A stretch of 64,000 nucleotides of DNA from Iris pallida (GCA_029216955.1 JANAVB010044018.1:710907-774906), one strand, 5' to 3'. Counted from the first letter of the stretch, positions 21,258 through 32,620 are shown. The notes: generated by a model not told the origin, from the letters alone. Program-made: numbers and translations.

Positions 21258-22011
21258 CATAAAATCCAAATGAAATTTTTTATATTATCTAGAATCTATT
21301 TTTGACATATTTACATATATGTAAATTTAGTTAGATAAATAAAAACCAATAATAGTAACTTAACAATAATAAATATATTCATTTAATCATAACCGAAATA
21401 ATATTGACAATAAATAAATATTAAAAATAATTCAAATGGTGGCTTTAGTGGACTTATACTACACCCCCTTATCCTGGTCCAAAAAATTATAAAAAGTGTT
21501 GCACAAAATTATTTAATAATAAAATACCAATAATAGTACAAATAATTAAATAATTAGAAATTGTACATAAAATTCTAAAATAATTTAGAAAATATTTGTA
21601 CATATATAAAATATGTCTACAAGACCACAGTTGGTCACACTACATGCTTACATGGGATTGGGTTCGATCCGGGCCCTAGTTCGGGCTGGTTTGGACAAAC
21701 CGGGTTATCTAAAATTCAATATATAAGTCAATATCTAAAATAAAAATATTTTAATTGCATTATTTCACAACTCGGCCTGGTTTTCCTAGTTTGGACAAAA
21801 CTATGGCTAGGTCTCCCATGGCATGGCTAATATACTAGTCAAGGCACACTGCTACAACTTTCGTGCTAAAAGTCATGGTCGTCTAGTGCTCCAAAATGCA
21901 ACAATGGCTAAGGTCATTTTTAATAATTAATAAAACCATATTTTGTATAAATTTATTTTTAAGTCTAATAAAATAATAAAAATAATAATAATAAAAATAG
22001 GGGGTTTTACA

Positions 22012-23117
22012 TGGGGTAAGGTGCTCTTTGGAAGAATGCCGTAACCACCTCATGAATGTCTTTCTTGATGATATCCCAGCAGACCTTGAAGAATATTCCC
22101 GTAAATTCGTCCGGGCCCGACGCGCTATGAGCATCAAGAGCCCAAACTGTGTCTTTCACTTCCTGTTCGGACGAATGAAGTTCCAGCTGGTTGTTGTCGG
22201 TGTCGTCGATAAGGTGGGGGATCTCAGCCAGAAGGGTGTTGTCTCTGTGGATCGTCTCTTTGGTAAACAACTAAGAATAGAAGTTGGCGGCTTCCCTTTA
22301 TATGCCCCGTTGATCGGTGAATATGATGCCTGAGTCATCTGTAATCTGATGAAGGGTGAGTTTCTGTCTGCGACCGTTGACGCAAGCGTGGAAGTAGGTC
22401 GAGTTTTTGTCCCCCTCACTGTCCCATTCAAGCCTCTCTTTTTGTTTCCAAAAGTCAATTTCGACCTTCACCCAGAATTTTAGGATGGCTTTGGTAAGGT
22501 TCAGGACTGCTCTGGCCTCCGGCGGTCGGTTAGTCACGACCAGCGCTTCGGCACGGGTAACATCATCCTCGACAATCTGGACTGCTTGAAAAATGTCCCC
22601 GAACGCCTGTTTACTCCAAACCGCTAGAGCCCGTCGCGTGGTCTTGAGTTTGTTAGCAACGCGAATGAGGGGGCCGTTGGAGTCCTCTTTGGCCCAGGCC
22701 TCATCAACTACGCTCTTGAACTGGGGGTGAGTGTTCTAGAAGTGAAGGAAGCGGAAGTTTTTTTTGAGCCTGGCCGATTTACTTTTAACTTCAACCAGCA
22801 GAGGGGCGTGATTAGATTCGATGGTGTTGAGATGGTGAAGTTTGGATGAGATCCCGGCATCATGCCAAAAGGCATTAGTGATAGCTCTATCAAGCCAGGA
22901 GTATTGCCGCCGGTTGTCTTCCTGCATGTTGTATCATGTAAAGGCGTTGCCTGAGAACTGAGATGTTGGAGATTAGCGTTGCAAATGAAGTTGTTGAAAT
23001 CCAGCATAGCCATGTGGGGCGGAGGTCGTCCGCCAGTTTTCTCCTCTCTGCAGGTGATAGCATTAAAATCTCCATTGCAGAGCCAAGGAGTGTTGCAGTG
23101 GCTGCGTTGAAGCTCAA
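22012..23117 (-). pseudogene. L1-type LINE fragment: endonuclease end and RT start
   Basis: Minus-strand frames carry, in order, the APE-type endonuclease C-terminal half (MAMLDFNNFICNANLQ; then, in a shifted frame, YSWLDRAITNAFW and ESNHAPLLVEV), the inter-domain region (KQKERLEWDSEGDKNSTYFH, RRQKLTLHQITDDSG) and the start of RT (LDAHSASGPDEFTGIFFKVC). This is the order in plant L1-type non-LTR retrotransposons. The fragment contains several frameshifts and stops, is 5'-truncated at a CT-rich junction near 23117, and is interrupted at 22011 by element E. The rest of RT would lie left of this window, beyond E. It is inactive. Confidence 0.88.
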
Positions 23118-24880
23118 CTCTCTCTCTCTCTCTATTTATATATGTTTAAATGTAGCCTTTAGGTCTATATACAAAATCAAATGTCAAAATCTAAACTAAA
23201 ACCAACATCAAACTCAGAAATCTGAGTTTATACTTAGAAAATCGATTTCAAATAATATATCCATTCAAAATAATCCAACACAATTTCGAAAATCAAACTC
23301 AATACCCAATTCTCAAAATACAACTAGAACTCATGAAACATGGCAAACAAAAAGGTTTATACGTGTGTGACATGCTCGGGTACTCACAGGGTCGAACCCA
23401 TGTTCGTATCGTGTCCAATCAGTGCGTATCGCACGGGCACGTACGCGCATGTACGGTATCAGCCGAATCAGTACAGACGCGATAACTTCACGAATACTCA
23501 ACAAAATCTCATGAAATTTTATGAGCACGTGGGTAGAGGTTGCCTCCACGTGTCCATAAAATTTTATGCCAAACCGTGTCCTATCTATCGAGTTATGACA
23601 CTCAGACTGCAGGGGCTGTACGTACGCGCGCACGCGGCCTCGTGGGCGCGTGTCGACGTCCGTAGCTCACGACAAGAGCCACATCGTACCACGTGGTCAA
23701 GTCCCTGGGTAGATTAGGTCTAGGGATTCGTGTCCGTGATCCTGGAATGAGTCCTCGTCGGCGATTTCTTGCGCGTGTGCACAGTGGACTGAACCCGTGC
23801 GGCTTCGATTTCTCCGCGCATGCTCCACAAAATGTCATAAAATTTTAGGAGCATGTGGGCAGAGGTTTTCCCCACGCGTCCATAAAAGTTTATGCGAAAC
23901 GGAGTCCTGTGCGTCGAGTTATGACACTCGGACAGCAGGGCATGCACGAGGCCGTGCACGGGCCTCGTGCACGCGTGTTCGTGTCCGATTTGGACACTAA
24001 AAATGTATCAAATCGAGATCCGTCTTCACCAATGTTATTTTAAATAATAATAGCAATAAATTTGTGAAAACATAATCGCAAAATACCAACTTTCAGTTCT
24101 AAGCGGCATTTCGTCGAACACGTGTTCCAATGAACCGACATGTGTCCAATACGCCTATCAAACGAATACAAAAACCTACCAAACTTCATGCATAGGTTTG
24201 GGGTGCCTATATGGATGCATCTATGAAGAAAAATCAGGATTAACAAGTGTTTAGAGGGGTTTACCTCTTGAGAGTCAATATCTTAATGAAACGAGCTTCC
24301 AAACGCGTCGATGCCGATTTCCTCCGGTCCAACACCTCCGATCCCTCTCTAGCAAGTCTCTAACAGGTTCCTCTCCTCCCAACGATCACAACATACTTCG
24401 TTTGGAAGGATTTGGATGAGAAATGAGAAAAAAAGACTTTTGGAGAGAATGGAGAATTTTAGGGTTTGTGAAACTTGACTGCTACAAGTTTTCTCACAAT
24501 ATGAAGGGGGGCTACTGTTTGGCCGGCCAGGGGGTTTTCTAGGGTTAGGTTAGGGTTTGCAATGGGCCACTATAAAATTAAAACTCATATGAGGCCCATT
24601 AGCAAAAAGGCCAAAAAGCCACATGTAAAATAACCTAAAAAATGATTTAATTGTTTCCTAATATGGACTAAAGCTCTAATTTAAAATCTAATTAGCTAAA
24701 ATGATTCTAATCACATGGTTATTCTTCTAATAAAGGTTAACTAAGGTTAAACCATTTTCTACTACCAAAAATACCAATCAAAGCTACACACCAATCAATT
24801 CAATAATAAAAAATAATAAAAATAATAAAAATGTAAATTTCACACAATTACTAAAATACACCAAAAAAGTGGTGGTGACA
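23118..24880 (-). mobile_element. Element D, truncated 3' LTR (minus strand)
   Basis: On the minus strand it starts TGTCACCACCAC at 24880, directly after the PPT-side block TTTTGAGGACAAAATTTT. It contains GGCCGGCC and a GACACG/ACGTG-rich zone (23360-24130) like those of the C LTRs. The distal end is lost where the LINE begins. Inside, 23440-23640 and 23760-23960 are a roughly 320-bp-period duplication (both carry CATAAAA(T/G)TTTATG and GAGTTATGACACTC). No coding content. Apparent frames in the GC-rich zone come from low stop frequency. Confidence 0.75.
23440..23960. repeat. Two-copy tandem duplication (~320-bp period) in the D LTR
   Basis: Two diverged copies share, in order, CAACAAAAT or CACAAAAT, GAGCA(C/T)GTGGG(T/C)AGAGGTT, CGTGTCCATAAAA or CGCGTCCATAAAA, and CGAGTTATGACACTC. 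Element B at 34745-34790 carries a related single copy. Confidence 0.65.
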
Positions 24881-25366
24881 AATCTATCCCCTTAAAAAAA
24901 TTTTGTCCTCAAAATTTAAGATGGTTATACTCCTTGGTCAAACCCCCGACAATCAAGGTCAAGAAAATTATATCTAAAACATGCAAAACATGGTCCTACT
25001 TGTCATAATTCACAGTCTCGAACAAGGTCACTATACTATCTAGCATATCACAAGAATATCCTGACAGGTACTAATGAAATCACACACAACAAGATAAAAA
25101 AAGAAGGACAGATCAAACAAGAGGTCAATAATGGTGCAAGGATGATATCATCAAGAAGGACAGGTATGAAGTCGATTATTTAGATTTGAACAAGTGTCAA
25201 TAGATTAAAATCCATAGAAATTTCTTAGTTGTGATTGAGTACCCTCTAATCTAAAGCCTATTGCTTAATTCCTATCGCAGGCTCGTAGCAGTACAACTAA
25301 GTCATCGTACTACCATGATATCGTACTAATGTGAATCTCGACCTGTATAGGCTACCACTAAAAATG
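24881..25366 (-). mobile_element. Element D, very short interior with PPT and degenerate PBS
   Basis: At the left edge, the minus strand reads AAATTTTGAGGACAAAATTT and then a purine-rich TTTAAGGGGATAG against the LTR start. At the right edge (25341-25356) the minus strand reads TGGTAGCCTATACAGGT, a decayed form of the tRNA-Ile PBS. The interior is only about 490 bp, against 2.2-3.3 kb in C, E and F, so most of it was deleted. No coding content. Confidence 0.7.
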
Positions 25367-26508
25367 TGTCACGACCCGCACCCAGTGTAAGGGTACAAGT
25401 GCGTAACAACGCCCAGCCTATACTACGAAATCGGTGGTAGAACGCTGTTCTAGGTCACTATCTAGAACAACTCACACAAATATATAATTTACTTGTCTTA
25501 AATCTCAACTCTGAACGGAGGACAAGTATAGAAATAATATAACTCAATCACAGTCTAAGCACGATGGGATAACACAAAATTCTATAACTAAAAGAAAACA
25601 AATAAAAACTACTAAATGATAATATCTCAAAACAACTCAAAACAAATCAAGTCTCAAATTATTACAATTCAAGTTCTAAACATGAATTCTATAGCAAGTC
25701 TACTAAACTAGTCTCCCGATCGCTCCTGAGAGTCGAGGCCAAATGTAGCTAATCCCTCTCCAGATCCGCAGCAAGTAGGGCATGTATCCTCTGGACTATC
25801 ATCTGTAATATTTTTAACAGGTCCAGTCAGGACAGGAACGAATATATCTCATCAAGAAAATCTAAGTAAATGCCTAAGACTATAAAATAATTATAGACAG
25901 TTATATTAAAGAAGCATGGAAGTTTTAGACAGTTTAAGATGTAGAGCAACAGTTAAAAATAAAAAAAGTAAATACTGTGAAACAGAAGGTCATATCAATG
26001 AAGATTGTAAATAAAGGCTAGCTGAACTAGAATAATATGATATGAGTCCAGGTGATACATTGTAGGTCAAGTGTGATTCCAATCAATGATTCAAGTAGGA
26101 AGATTCTTTAATGATCATTGCGATGATTCTAGTAAGGATTCTTGTGGTGATTCTAGACAATACTCATAGGTGTGTTTAAAAATACTGAGATCGACATATA
26201 AACGGCCAGGGATAATCCGGCACATCACACACTGGCCAAGTATGGGATGGCTATCGTTCTTGTATAATTCACAGGGAGGTGGTTCGAGTATTTGGAAATG
26301 GTTACATGTCTACTCAAGTATTTTTCTACCAAACTAATACGAGTGAATCCATAATACGACACGTAAATTGAGAATAAATCTAGCCAGAACATGAAGGTAC
26401 TTGTAGGCGATTCTTGTAGTGGTTCTTGTAATAGAGGCTAGACAAGTAAGGTGTATGTGTTGTATACATGAATTCCAGAAATATTAATCCGTGTTTGTAA
26501 CAGAGAAT
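25367..26508 (-). mobile_element. Element D, 5' LTR, left part (minus strand)
   Basis: Begins TGTCACGACCCGCACCC, the complement of the C/F LTR terminus GGGTGCGGGTCGTGACA. The block CAGCCTATACTACG to CGCTGTTCTAGGTC mirrors 41640-41690. On the minus strand around 25803, TATTACAG precedes an open 31-codon frame (DDSPEDTCPTCCGSGEG...), at the position of the ENITEDEDEAL frame in C. The LTR is interrupted at 26508 by the CACTA element. Confidence 0.75.
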
Positions 26509-26524
26509 CACTACCAAAATACAG

Positions 26525-26865
26525 TAACTTAGCGATCGAAAATTAGCGACGGAAATTTTTCGTCGGCGTTAGCGATGACTTTGTGGCAGCACGCCGACGG
26601 ATTACCGATGACAAGCCGTTACATTTTTTATTTTAATTTTAGGGGAAGGAAAGGTCGCACATCCGTCGCTAGGGTGTCGGAAATATAGCGACGGATAGTC
26701 AGTCGTCGCTATCCAGTCGATTATTTGGCGGGAATTGTGTAGAGAATTGGCGGACATTTCTTCGACTACGTAGCGACGGATATTCAGTCGGCAAGTATCA
26801 AAATTAGTGACTAACGGGCGATGGATTAAAGGCCGTCGCTAGTCCGTCGCTAAATATACCTTCCA
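26525..26865. repeat. Left subterminal repeat zone of the CACTA element
   Basis: Multiple copies of (T)TAGCGACGG or CCGTCGCTA in both orientations, with variants such as GTCGGC and TCGTCGC. This is the expected transposase-accessory binding region. A further pair of copies at 27907-27945 closely resembles 33170-33215 (GTGACCGGTTAGCGACG), as if a piece of the right end had been copied inward. Confidence 0.85.
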
Positions 26866-27044
26866 GACTTAAAATGAAACGGCAGGGGGAACTTTTCGCA
26901 TTCCCCCCAAATTCACTCTCTCTCCTCTCTCTCTCTCTCTCCCGCGACTTCGGTGATCGGCATCGGCGTCGGCGTCCTCTCCTCTCTCTCTCTCCCGAAG
27001 GTAATCCCCTCTCTCTCTCGCGGTATCGTAGGGGCAGCGGGGGC

Positions 27045-27460
27045 GACGGGCTTGGGGCGGGGGCGTCGGAGGCTGGGCGGCGGGCTTGGGGCGGGGGCGT
27101 CGGGGGCTGGGCGACGGGCTTGGGACGGGGGCGTCGGGGGCTGGGCGGCTGGCTTGGGGTAGGGGCGTCGGGGGCTGGGCGGCGGGCTTGGGGCGGGGGC
27201 GTCGGGGGCTGGGCGGCGGGCTTGGGGCGGGGGCATCGGTGGCTGGGCGGCGGGCATGGGGAGGGGGCGTCGGGGTCTGGGCGGCAGGCTTGGGGCGGGG
27301 GCGTCGGGGGCTGGGCGGCGGGCTTGGGGCGGGGGCGTCGGGGGCTGGGCGGCGGGCTTGGGGCTGGGGCGTCGGGGGCTGGGCGGCGGGCGTGGGGCGG
27401 GGGCGTCGGGGGCTGGACGGCTGGCTTGGGGCGGGGGCGTCGGGGGTATATGCAACCGAC
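27045..27460. repeat. 34-bp GC-rich minisatellite, about 12 units
   Basis: The unit is built from CTTGGGGCGGGGGCGTCG followed by GGGGCTGGGCGGCGGG. Because 34 is not a multiple of three and the unit lacks stops, all frames on both strands stay open for over 100 codons. That explains the long Gly-rich and Pro-rich frames here, which are not genes. G-runs of 3-5 recur throughout the plus strand, so G-quadruplex formation is possible. Confidence 0.92.
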
Positions 27461-28051
27461 GCACAGCCATAAGCACTCTTCATATATATGCAACCGAACT
27501 ACTGGGCGGCGGGCTTGGGGCGTCGGGCTTTGGTCGGGGGCGGCGGGCTTGGTCGGAGGCGGCAGGGGGCTTTGCTTCTCAAATTCATCTGAGTTTATAT
27601 ATTGGCTAAATACTGTGTTATCCATATTGGGTGTTATCCATTAGTTTGGTGGTATTTGGATTAGTAAATGTGAATATGGGGTTTGGGTTCATGGTGTATA
27701 TGTTCACTGTCTCAAGGACAGTGCGAGTTCTTCATGTGCCTTCTTTGTTAAGAATATCCTTGGGACATTCGCTTCACCAAAGTCACTGAATAAGTGAAAT
27801 TTTTCCTGGAAAACTGACCCTTAGTGTATCAGTTGTGTGCTTCTATATAGATATATATATCTATACATCTAGCTGTGATATACATATGTGTATGTGACAA
27901 TCGCAGTTAGCGACGGACAAGTGACCGGTTAGCGACGGATATTTCCAGCTTCATTTGCATTAATCTACGGTACGACATGGTAATCAGGACATAGTCCCTG
28001 CAGCCGTTCGACTAGCGAGGCAGAAACTATGTAGCCGTAGATAAAGTTGAC

Positions 28052-28216
28052 TGTCCTTTGACCCTCATCCCTCGGCAATGATGATACGACAACCTATCAC
28101 TATATCTTATATAGTAGTAGATGATATCTTAGTATTACATTATGTGAGTTCATCTTGATTCTGTTATATCCTTCAGATACTAGATATGATAAGAACATAT
28201 ACTACACCATATGTAC
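28052..28216 (+). repeat. 165-bp direct repeat, left copy
   Basis: Nearly identical to 32022-32186 (a handful of substitutions), from TGTCCT to the end CCATATGTAC. The left copy ends exactly where an LTR start (TGTCACTACC) begins. The right copy continues into CACTA interior sequence. The pair brackets the LTR fragment and the B3 foldback. Confidence 0.88.
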
Positions 28217-31160
28217 TGTCACTACCACATTTCTAGTTTGAGGGTATTTTTGTCATTTTTAGGGTTATTTGAATTTATTAGAATTTATGGAAATTTTTAG
28301 AATTTATTTTGGAATTGTTTTAATGAAGGTTGACTAGGTTGACTTTGACTAGCAATGACCATGGTAGACTAACCTAGAAGCTAAACCTAGTTGAGTTTGG
28401 ACTTGGTTAGGTTATGCAACCCTAGTTAGACTAGAGTTAACCCAAGGTTTAGTTTTTTTGACTCAAGTTAGATTATTAAGTCATAAGCCATGACTTGTGG
28501 TTGAACCCTTAATCAATAACTAGCCATAGAAGCCCAAAGCCCATTAACTAATGCCTAACCCTAACCCTAATCTCTAGTGGCCGGCCACATAGACCCACAT
28601 TGGAAATTCCCTCTATAAGTATTCTCCTCCATTTAGGGCTAGCCTCTTTAGGAAAGAGCAAGTTTAGAAAGAGGTATTTTCCCAATTTCATAAATCCCTA
28701 GAAAATCCATTTTAACTCCTTTTTAATCCAAACAAATTGCAATAGGTTCTAATTGATGTTTTCTTGCTGTTGGAATTTGTTTATCTCAGTTTTCTATCAA
28801 TTTGAAGTAGTTTGGTGGCTTTTGGGAATCCTCATTCAAGGAGCTTTTGTGTTGAAGAACACACCTAGGTATTTTCCATTCCACCTATTAAAATTAGGTT
28901 TTAATTGCATGAATGCCTAGCCCTAAGTGTCCTGGTCCTGTAGGAATAGGATTTGTGGATTTTTGTGTCCTGTACGTGTCCGTATCGGACACGTATCAGT
29001 GATGGCTATAAGTGTTCGACGAAATGCCCCAATGGGCATTTCAATTCGTTTTTGCAAAAGTTTTTGAATAGAAAATGTCATTTTGGAGTGGCTTGCATGT
29101 TTCTAGTGTACTGAGTTTGAATCAAGGTCGTGTCGTATCGCTTTGACACTCGTGCACACGTGTTTAGACACGCGCGCGCGGCCTGGGCGCATCCCCTGCT
29201 ACTCGGGGCTTCTGTAGGATACGACACAAGTTCGTTTGACACGAAACTTGGTAGACACGAGGGAACATGTACTGACATCATGCCCCCAAAGTTTCATCGG
29301 GTCTCGTGTACGTGTTAGAGAGAAATCAGTCGCGTACTGGGATAGCACTGTTCTGTACACAGTCGTTTTAAGCCACTGATATGGCTTAATTTATTGGACA
29401 CATGATACTGTGGACACATTGCAGGCTTTTGGACACGTGCACCTAGACCTAACCTAGGTATGGACACAACCACGAGTCCTAGTTTGTGTCGTTTCGTGTC
29501 CACGAGTGAGGTGAACACGTGCACGATACTGTGTTCTAATTTTGTGTCTGTGTGTGCACTGTTTGGGTTTTAAATTGTTGGACACGTCGTGACGTGTCAT
29601 AGTGGACACGAGGCACATCCTATGACACGTGCACACCATATATTTTAATTACCAACCTTTTAATTTTTATTTTAGTGTGTTTTCAATAGGTATTTGGCAT
29701 TACCTAAATTTCTGAAAACTGTGTATTATATTCCTGTATTTCCAGATTTTAAAATATAAACTTTGACATTAAATTAAACCTATTTTATACTGTTAATGTT
29801 TAGTTTTAGTCCCTAATACTATTCTCCTATGTGTAATCTAATTGTATGTTAATTTTGGGTTGATTTGGTCATGAATTGGGTTCAAAATGAGGGTTGGAAT
29901 GTTGGGACTGAACTGGGTTCAGTTTTTCAGTTAACTGTTTTAGAATGCATTGATTTCCTTTCCTTTCCTTCATATTTTTCTTGAGATTTAACTGTAGGGA
30001 CTGTTTTGTGTATAATGTGAATTGGTTTCCTTTCCTTACTGTTTCTATTCCCAGGATTTTCTCTCACTAACACACACTAGTGTATCCTCTCACACACTAC
30101 ATAACTCATGGACACACACACATAGTCACTCACATTCTTGTACACCCTACACTTGCACACAGTCACACACACACACTCAGTTTTTACCCCACCTGAGAAC
30201 ACACATGCCCACCCCTATTAGCTAAGTCACCATTTCCTGTTCACAGTTCACATCACTCTCTCCTCTCACACACACAAGCTTCATACACACACATGCCCTC
30301 TCTTTATATATATGTATGTAGGTATATATTATATATGGATATGTGTATGTATGTGATATATGTATATGTATGTATATCTATATATATGTATATAATGTAT
30401 TAAATATATATGTGGATACATGTATGTAGGTATCATATATATGATAATATGTGGGTGTATTATTATATATGTATTATATATATGCATGTGTGATACACAT
30501 ATAGGTAGCCTATGTAGATATATATTTACTATGTAAACTCCATGTATAGGCCTAGGTGCAACTAGGTTGTGTGATGTTTGGTTTTGACCTTGTGTTGTAT
30601 GGGTTGTATGGACTTGGTATGCTAGCATAGGCTAGTTTAGCCTAGTTTAGACTGGTATGGACTAGTTAGGCCTAGAATAGGCTATTTAGACTTGTTTGAC
30701 CTAGTTTAGACTTGTTGGACCTAGTTTGACCATAGTTGACCTAGTTTGACTTCTAGGGTTGACCAGAGTTGACCGAGAGTTAACTTTGGCCTAGATTGAC
30801 CTAGACTCATGTAGAGTGCATAGTAGAACTTTATTTTACCATTTCTAGACTTGTTGTGACTTGTGCTATTCTGATTAGGAGCCAGACACCTCTCCTCGGA
30901 CAGTATATTTTATCCGGACACTCAGATACCAGGCGAGTACATTCTCTGATCATTTCATATCCTGCTTAGAATTATTTCCTGCATTGAATTACTTTACTTG
31001 TTACTGTCACGTTGGTCACACGGATTGGTACTATATGGATCCCTTCTTAAGATGTTATCCCTTCAGGGAGCATCGCGTACTACATGTTCTGTGCGTTTCA
31101 CTTATATGGCGTATCACTATGCTTCATTGGTTCATTGATCACTTGTGACATATACTCTTA
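28217..31160 (+). mobile_element. LTR fragment A (plus strand) inside the CACTA element
   Basis: Starts TGTCACTACCAC at the end of the left direct repeat. It follows the order of the C LTR: ATTTTTGTCATTTTTAGGG near the start, CCTAACCCTAACCC, a GTGTCCGTATCGGACACG block (28977), GACACG-rich sequence, CA/TA microsatellites (30060-30520), a TTGACC array (30660-30800) and CCAGGCGAGTACATTCTCTG (30929). It breaks off around 31160, where the B3 foldback starts, so the LTR 3' end and any interior are missing. Noncoding. Confidence 0.8.
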
Positions 31161-31523
31161 TGATCAAGCATCTTCCTTCTCCTCTCCTCCACCATGGCTC
31201 TGGAACCATCTGCTCCTCCCTACTTTCCTTCTTCTTATTTGACTCTCTCAGCCACATATGATATCCACCTCAAGTGTAGAGTCGGGGGAGAAGAAGTAGG
31301 CAGGAAGAGGAGGGGGAAGCAGCACAGCCGGCGGCATGACCCGGAGGAAGTACAGATGTTTTCTTCAACATCCATATGAGAACTATAAGGATATATCTTT
31401 TCACAACATGTCACCTTGTCAAAGACCCTTAATGTGAATATCATGTTACCGCGGTGTCGGAAGACTAACATGTCATAATTTTTTTAAGCCGTGTGTTTTG
31501 ACATAATCCTCCCAACTCTTTCC
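31161..31523 (-). pseudogene. B3-domain gene fragment, left arm of a foldback
   Basis: The minus-strand frame encodes MLVFRHRGNMIFTLRVFDKV then CCEKIYPYS, the second half of a plant B3 DNA-binding domain of the REM/VRN1 type (DxLVFR..GN..F.V.IFD....E is the family pattern). It is an inverted copy of 31559-31918 with about 20 differences by eye. B3 domains bind DNA in plant transcription factors; only a fragment is present, so no functional protein is expected. The plus-strand ATG frame at 31194 is the antisense shadow of this exon. Confidence 0.75.
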
Positions 31524-31558
31524 TCCTATATAGTAATCTTGTATTACTACATAGCAGG
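31524..31558. other. 35-bp loop of the B3 foldback
   Basis: The short AT-rich spacer separates the two 360-bp arms. It ends TTACTACATAGCAG before GAAAGAGTTTGG, which looks like a 3' splice site at a B3 exon boundary, so it may be the remnant of a source-gene intron. Confidence 0.6.
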
Positions 31559-31918
31559 AAAGAGTTTGGAGGATTATGTCAAAACACACGGCTTAGAAAA
31601 TTATGACATGTTAGTCTTCCGACACCGCGGTAACATGGTTGTCACATTAAGGGTCTTTGACAAGGTGATATGTTGTGAAAAGATATATCCTTATAGTTCT
31701 CCTACGGATGTTGAAGAAAACCTCTGTACTTCCTCCGGGTCATGCCGCCGGCTGTGCTGCTTCCTCCTCCTCTTCCTGCCCACTTCTTCTCCTCCGACTC
31801 TATACTTGAGGTAGATATCATATGTGGCTGAGAGAGTCAAATAAGAAGAAGGGAAGTAGGGAGGAGCAGATGGGTCCAGAGCCATGGTGGAGGAGAGAAG
31901 AAGGAAGATGCTTGATCA
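31559..31918 (+). pseudogene. B3-domain gene fragment, right arm of a foldback
   Basis: The plus-strand frame reads GKSLEDYVKTHGLENYDMLV then FRHRGNMVVTLRVFDKV and CCEKIYPYS, the C-terminal half of a REM-type B3 domain. After the domain the frame continues into a Ser/Cys/Leu-rich tail ending TLYLR, probably non-native. A transcript through both arms would fold into a hairpin of about 360 bp with a 35-nt loop, a suitable Dicer substrate. The source gene is not in this window. Confidence 0.78.
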
Positions 31919-32021
31919 GAACTTGAGGTGGAAAAGTTGTGACTTTGATATCGTGAGAGAGGGAGAGGGTGAATAAAGGGAGGGAAGTGGCTGCATGCCT
32001 TTGGCTCACTCGAGCGGTATT

Positions 32022-32186
32022 TGTCCTCCGACCCTCATCCCTCGGCAATGATGATATGACAACCTATCACTATATCTTATATAGTAGTAGATGATGTCTT
32101 AGTATTACATTATGTGAGTTCATCTTGATTCTGTTACATTCTTCAGATACTAGATACGATAAGAACATATACTACACCATATGTAC
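32022..32186 (+). repeat. 165-bp direct repeat, right copy
   Basis: Partner of 28052-28216. It lies about 105 bp after the end of the B3 foldback. Confidence 0.88.
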
Positions 32187-32394
32187 AGAACATAGATGAT
32201 TCACACTAATGTATGCTAGAATGAATTTTGGGTTGTGTTCTGAGCCATTCGTTCCCATACTTGGCAATTAAGCATGTGAAATAGAACTGATTATGTTTAG
32301 TTTGTCTTACGATACAGATTTTCACATCTAAATTGAAATGGATCGTTACTTCGTTGATCATACATGGATATACTAGCGGATAAACCTCCTGGAC

Positions 32395-32620
32395 CGTAGG
32401 TACTTATAAGTATAGACCGTATCAGATTAGTATCGATCTATCATTTTGGTATGGACCGTATCGGTTGGTATTGGTCTTAGCAAATTGGTATCGTCCTATC
32501 CGATATGTATCGGCCGTATAGCTAGGATTCATATTGGCCTTATCGATTTGGTATCGGTCATATCCGATAGGTATCGGCCGTGTTGGATTAGTATAGACCA
32601 TTTCGGATTAGTATCGTGGA
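32395..32620. repeat. Degenerate TATCGG(T/C)-rich tandem repeat
   Basis: The phrase (T/G)TATCGG(T/C)C(A/G)TATC(C)GAT and GGATTAGTAT recurs about ten times with spacing around 20-30 bp. No coding signal. Confidence 0.65.

Larger units (their letters stand above)
18625..22011 (-). mobile_element. Element E, 5' LTR (3.4 kb, minus strand)
   Basis: On the minus strand it starts TGTAAAACCCC at 22011 and ends AGCGTTACA at 18625. Its first kilobase repeats 1-1051. Within it are a palindrome (21075-21105), TA runs (21164-21204 and 21221-21254), a GC-rich zone (20820-20900) and a segment (about 19900-20350) homologous to 57760-58150 of element F, so E and F are one family. The minus strand shows CTCAG followed by GCAAG near 19697 and TATTGCAG near 18959, a possible GC-AG intron. 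No gag or pol. E is inserted in a LINE; the other TSD copy lies outside the window. Confidence 0.85.

Noticed and set aside
22012..23117. Host gene with RT-like domain
   Set aside because: Endonuclease-then-RT order, frameshifts and 5' truncation identify a LINE fragment.
23331..23838. Arg/His-rich frames on both strands
   Set aside because: GC-rich GACACG zone of an LTR with few stops; no domain, and not conserved in the other copies.
26804..27644. Long Gly-rich and Pro-rich reading frames on both strands (up to 273 codons)
   Set aside because: They lie over a 34-bp repeat with no stop in any frame; the period shift produces the same peptide in every frame. Repeat artefact.
28553..28575. 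CCTAACCCTAACCCTAAT, an interstitial telomere-like run
   Set aside because: Only about three units, and the LTR family is generally rich in CCCTA and CCTAG words; too short to call a telomeric insertion.
31194..31379. ATG frame MALEPSAPPYFPSSYLTLSA on the plus strand of the left foldback arm
   Set aside because: It is antisense to the B3 frame, which matches a known family; the mirrored frame appears in the other arm for the same reason.
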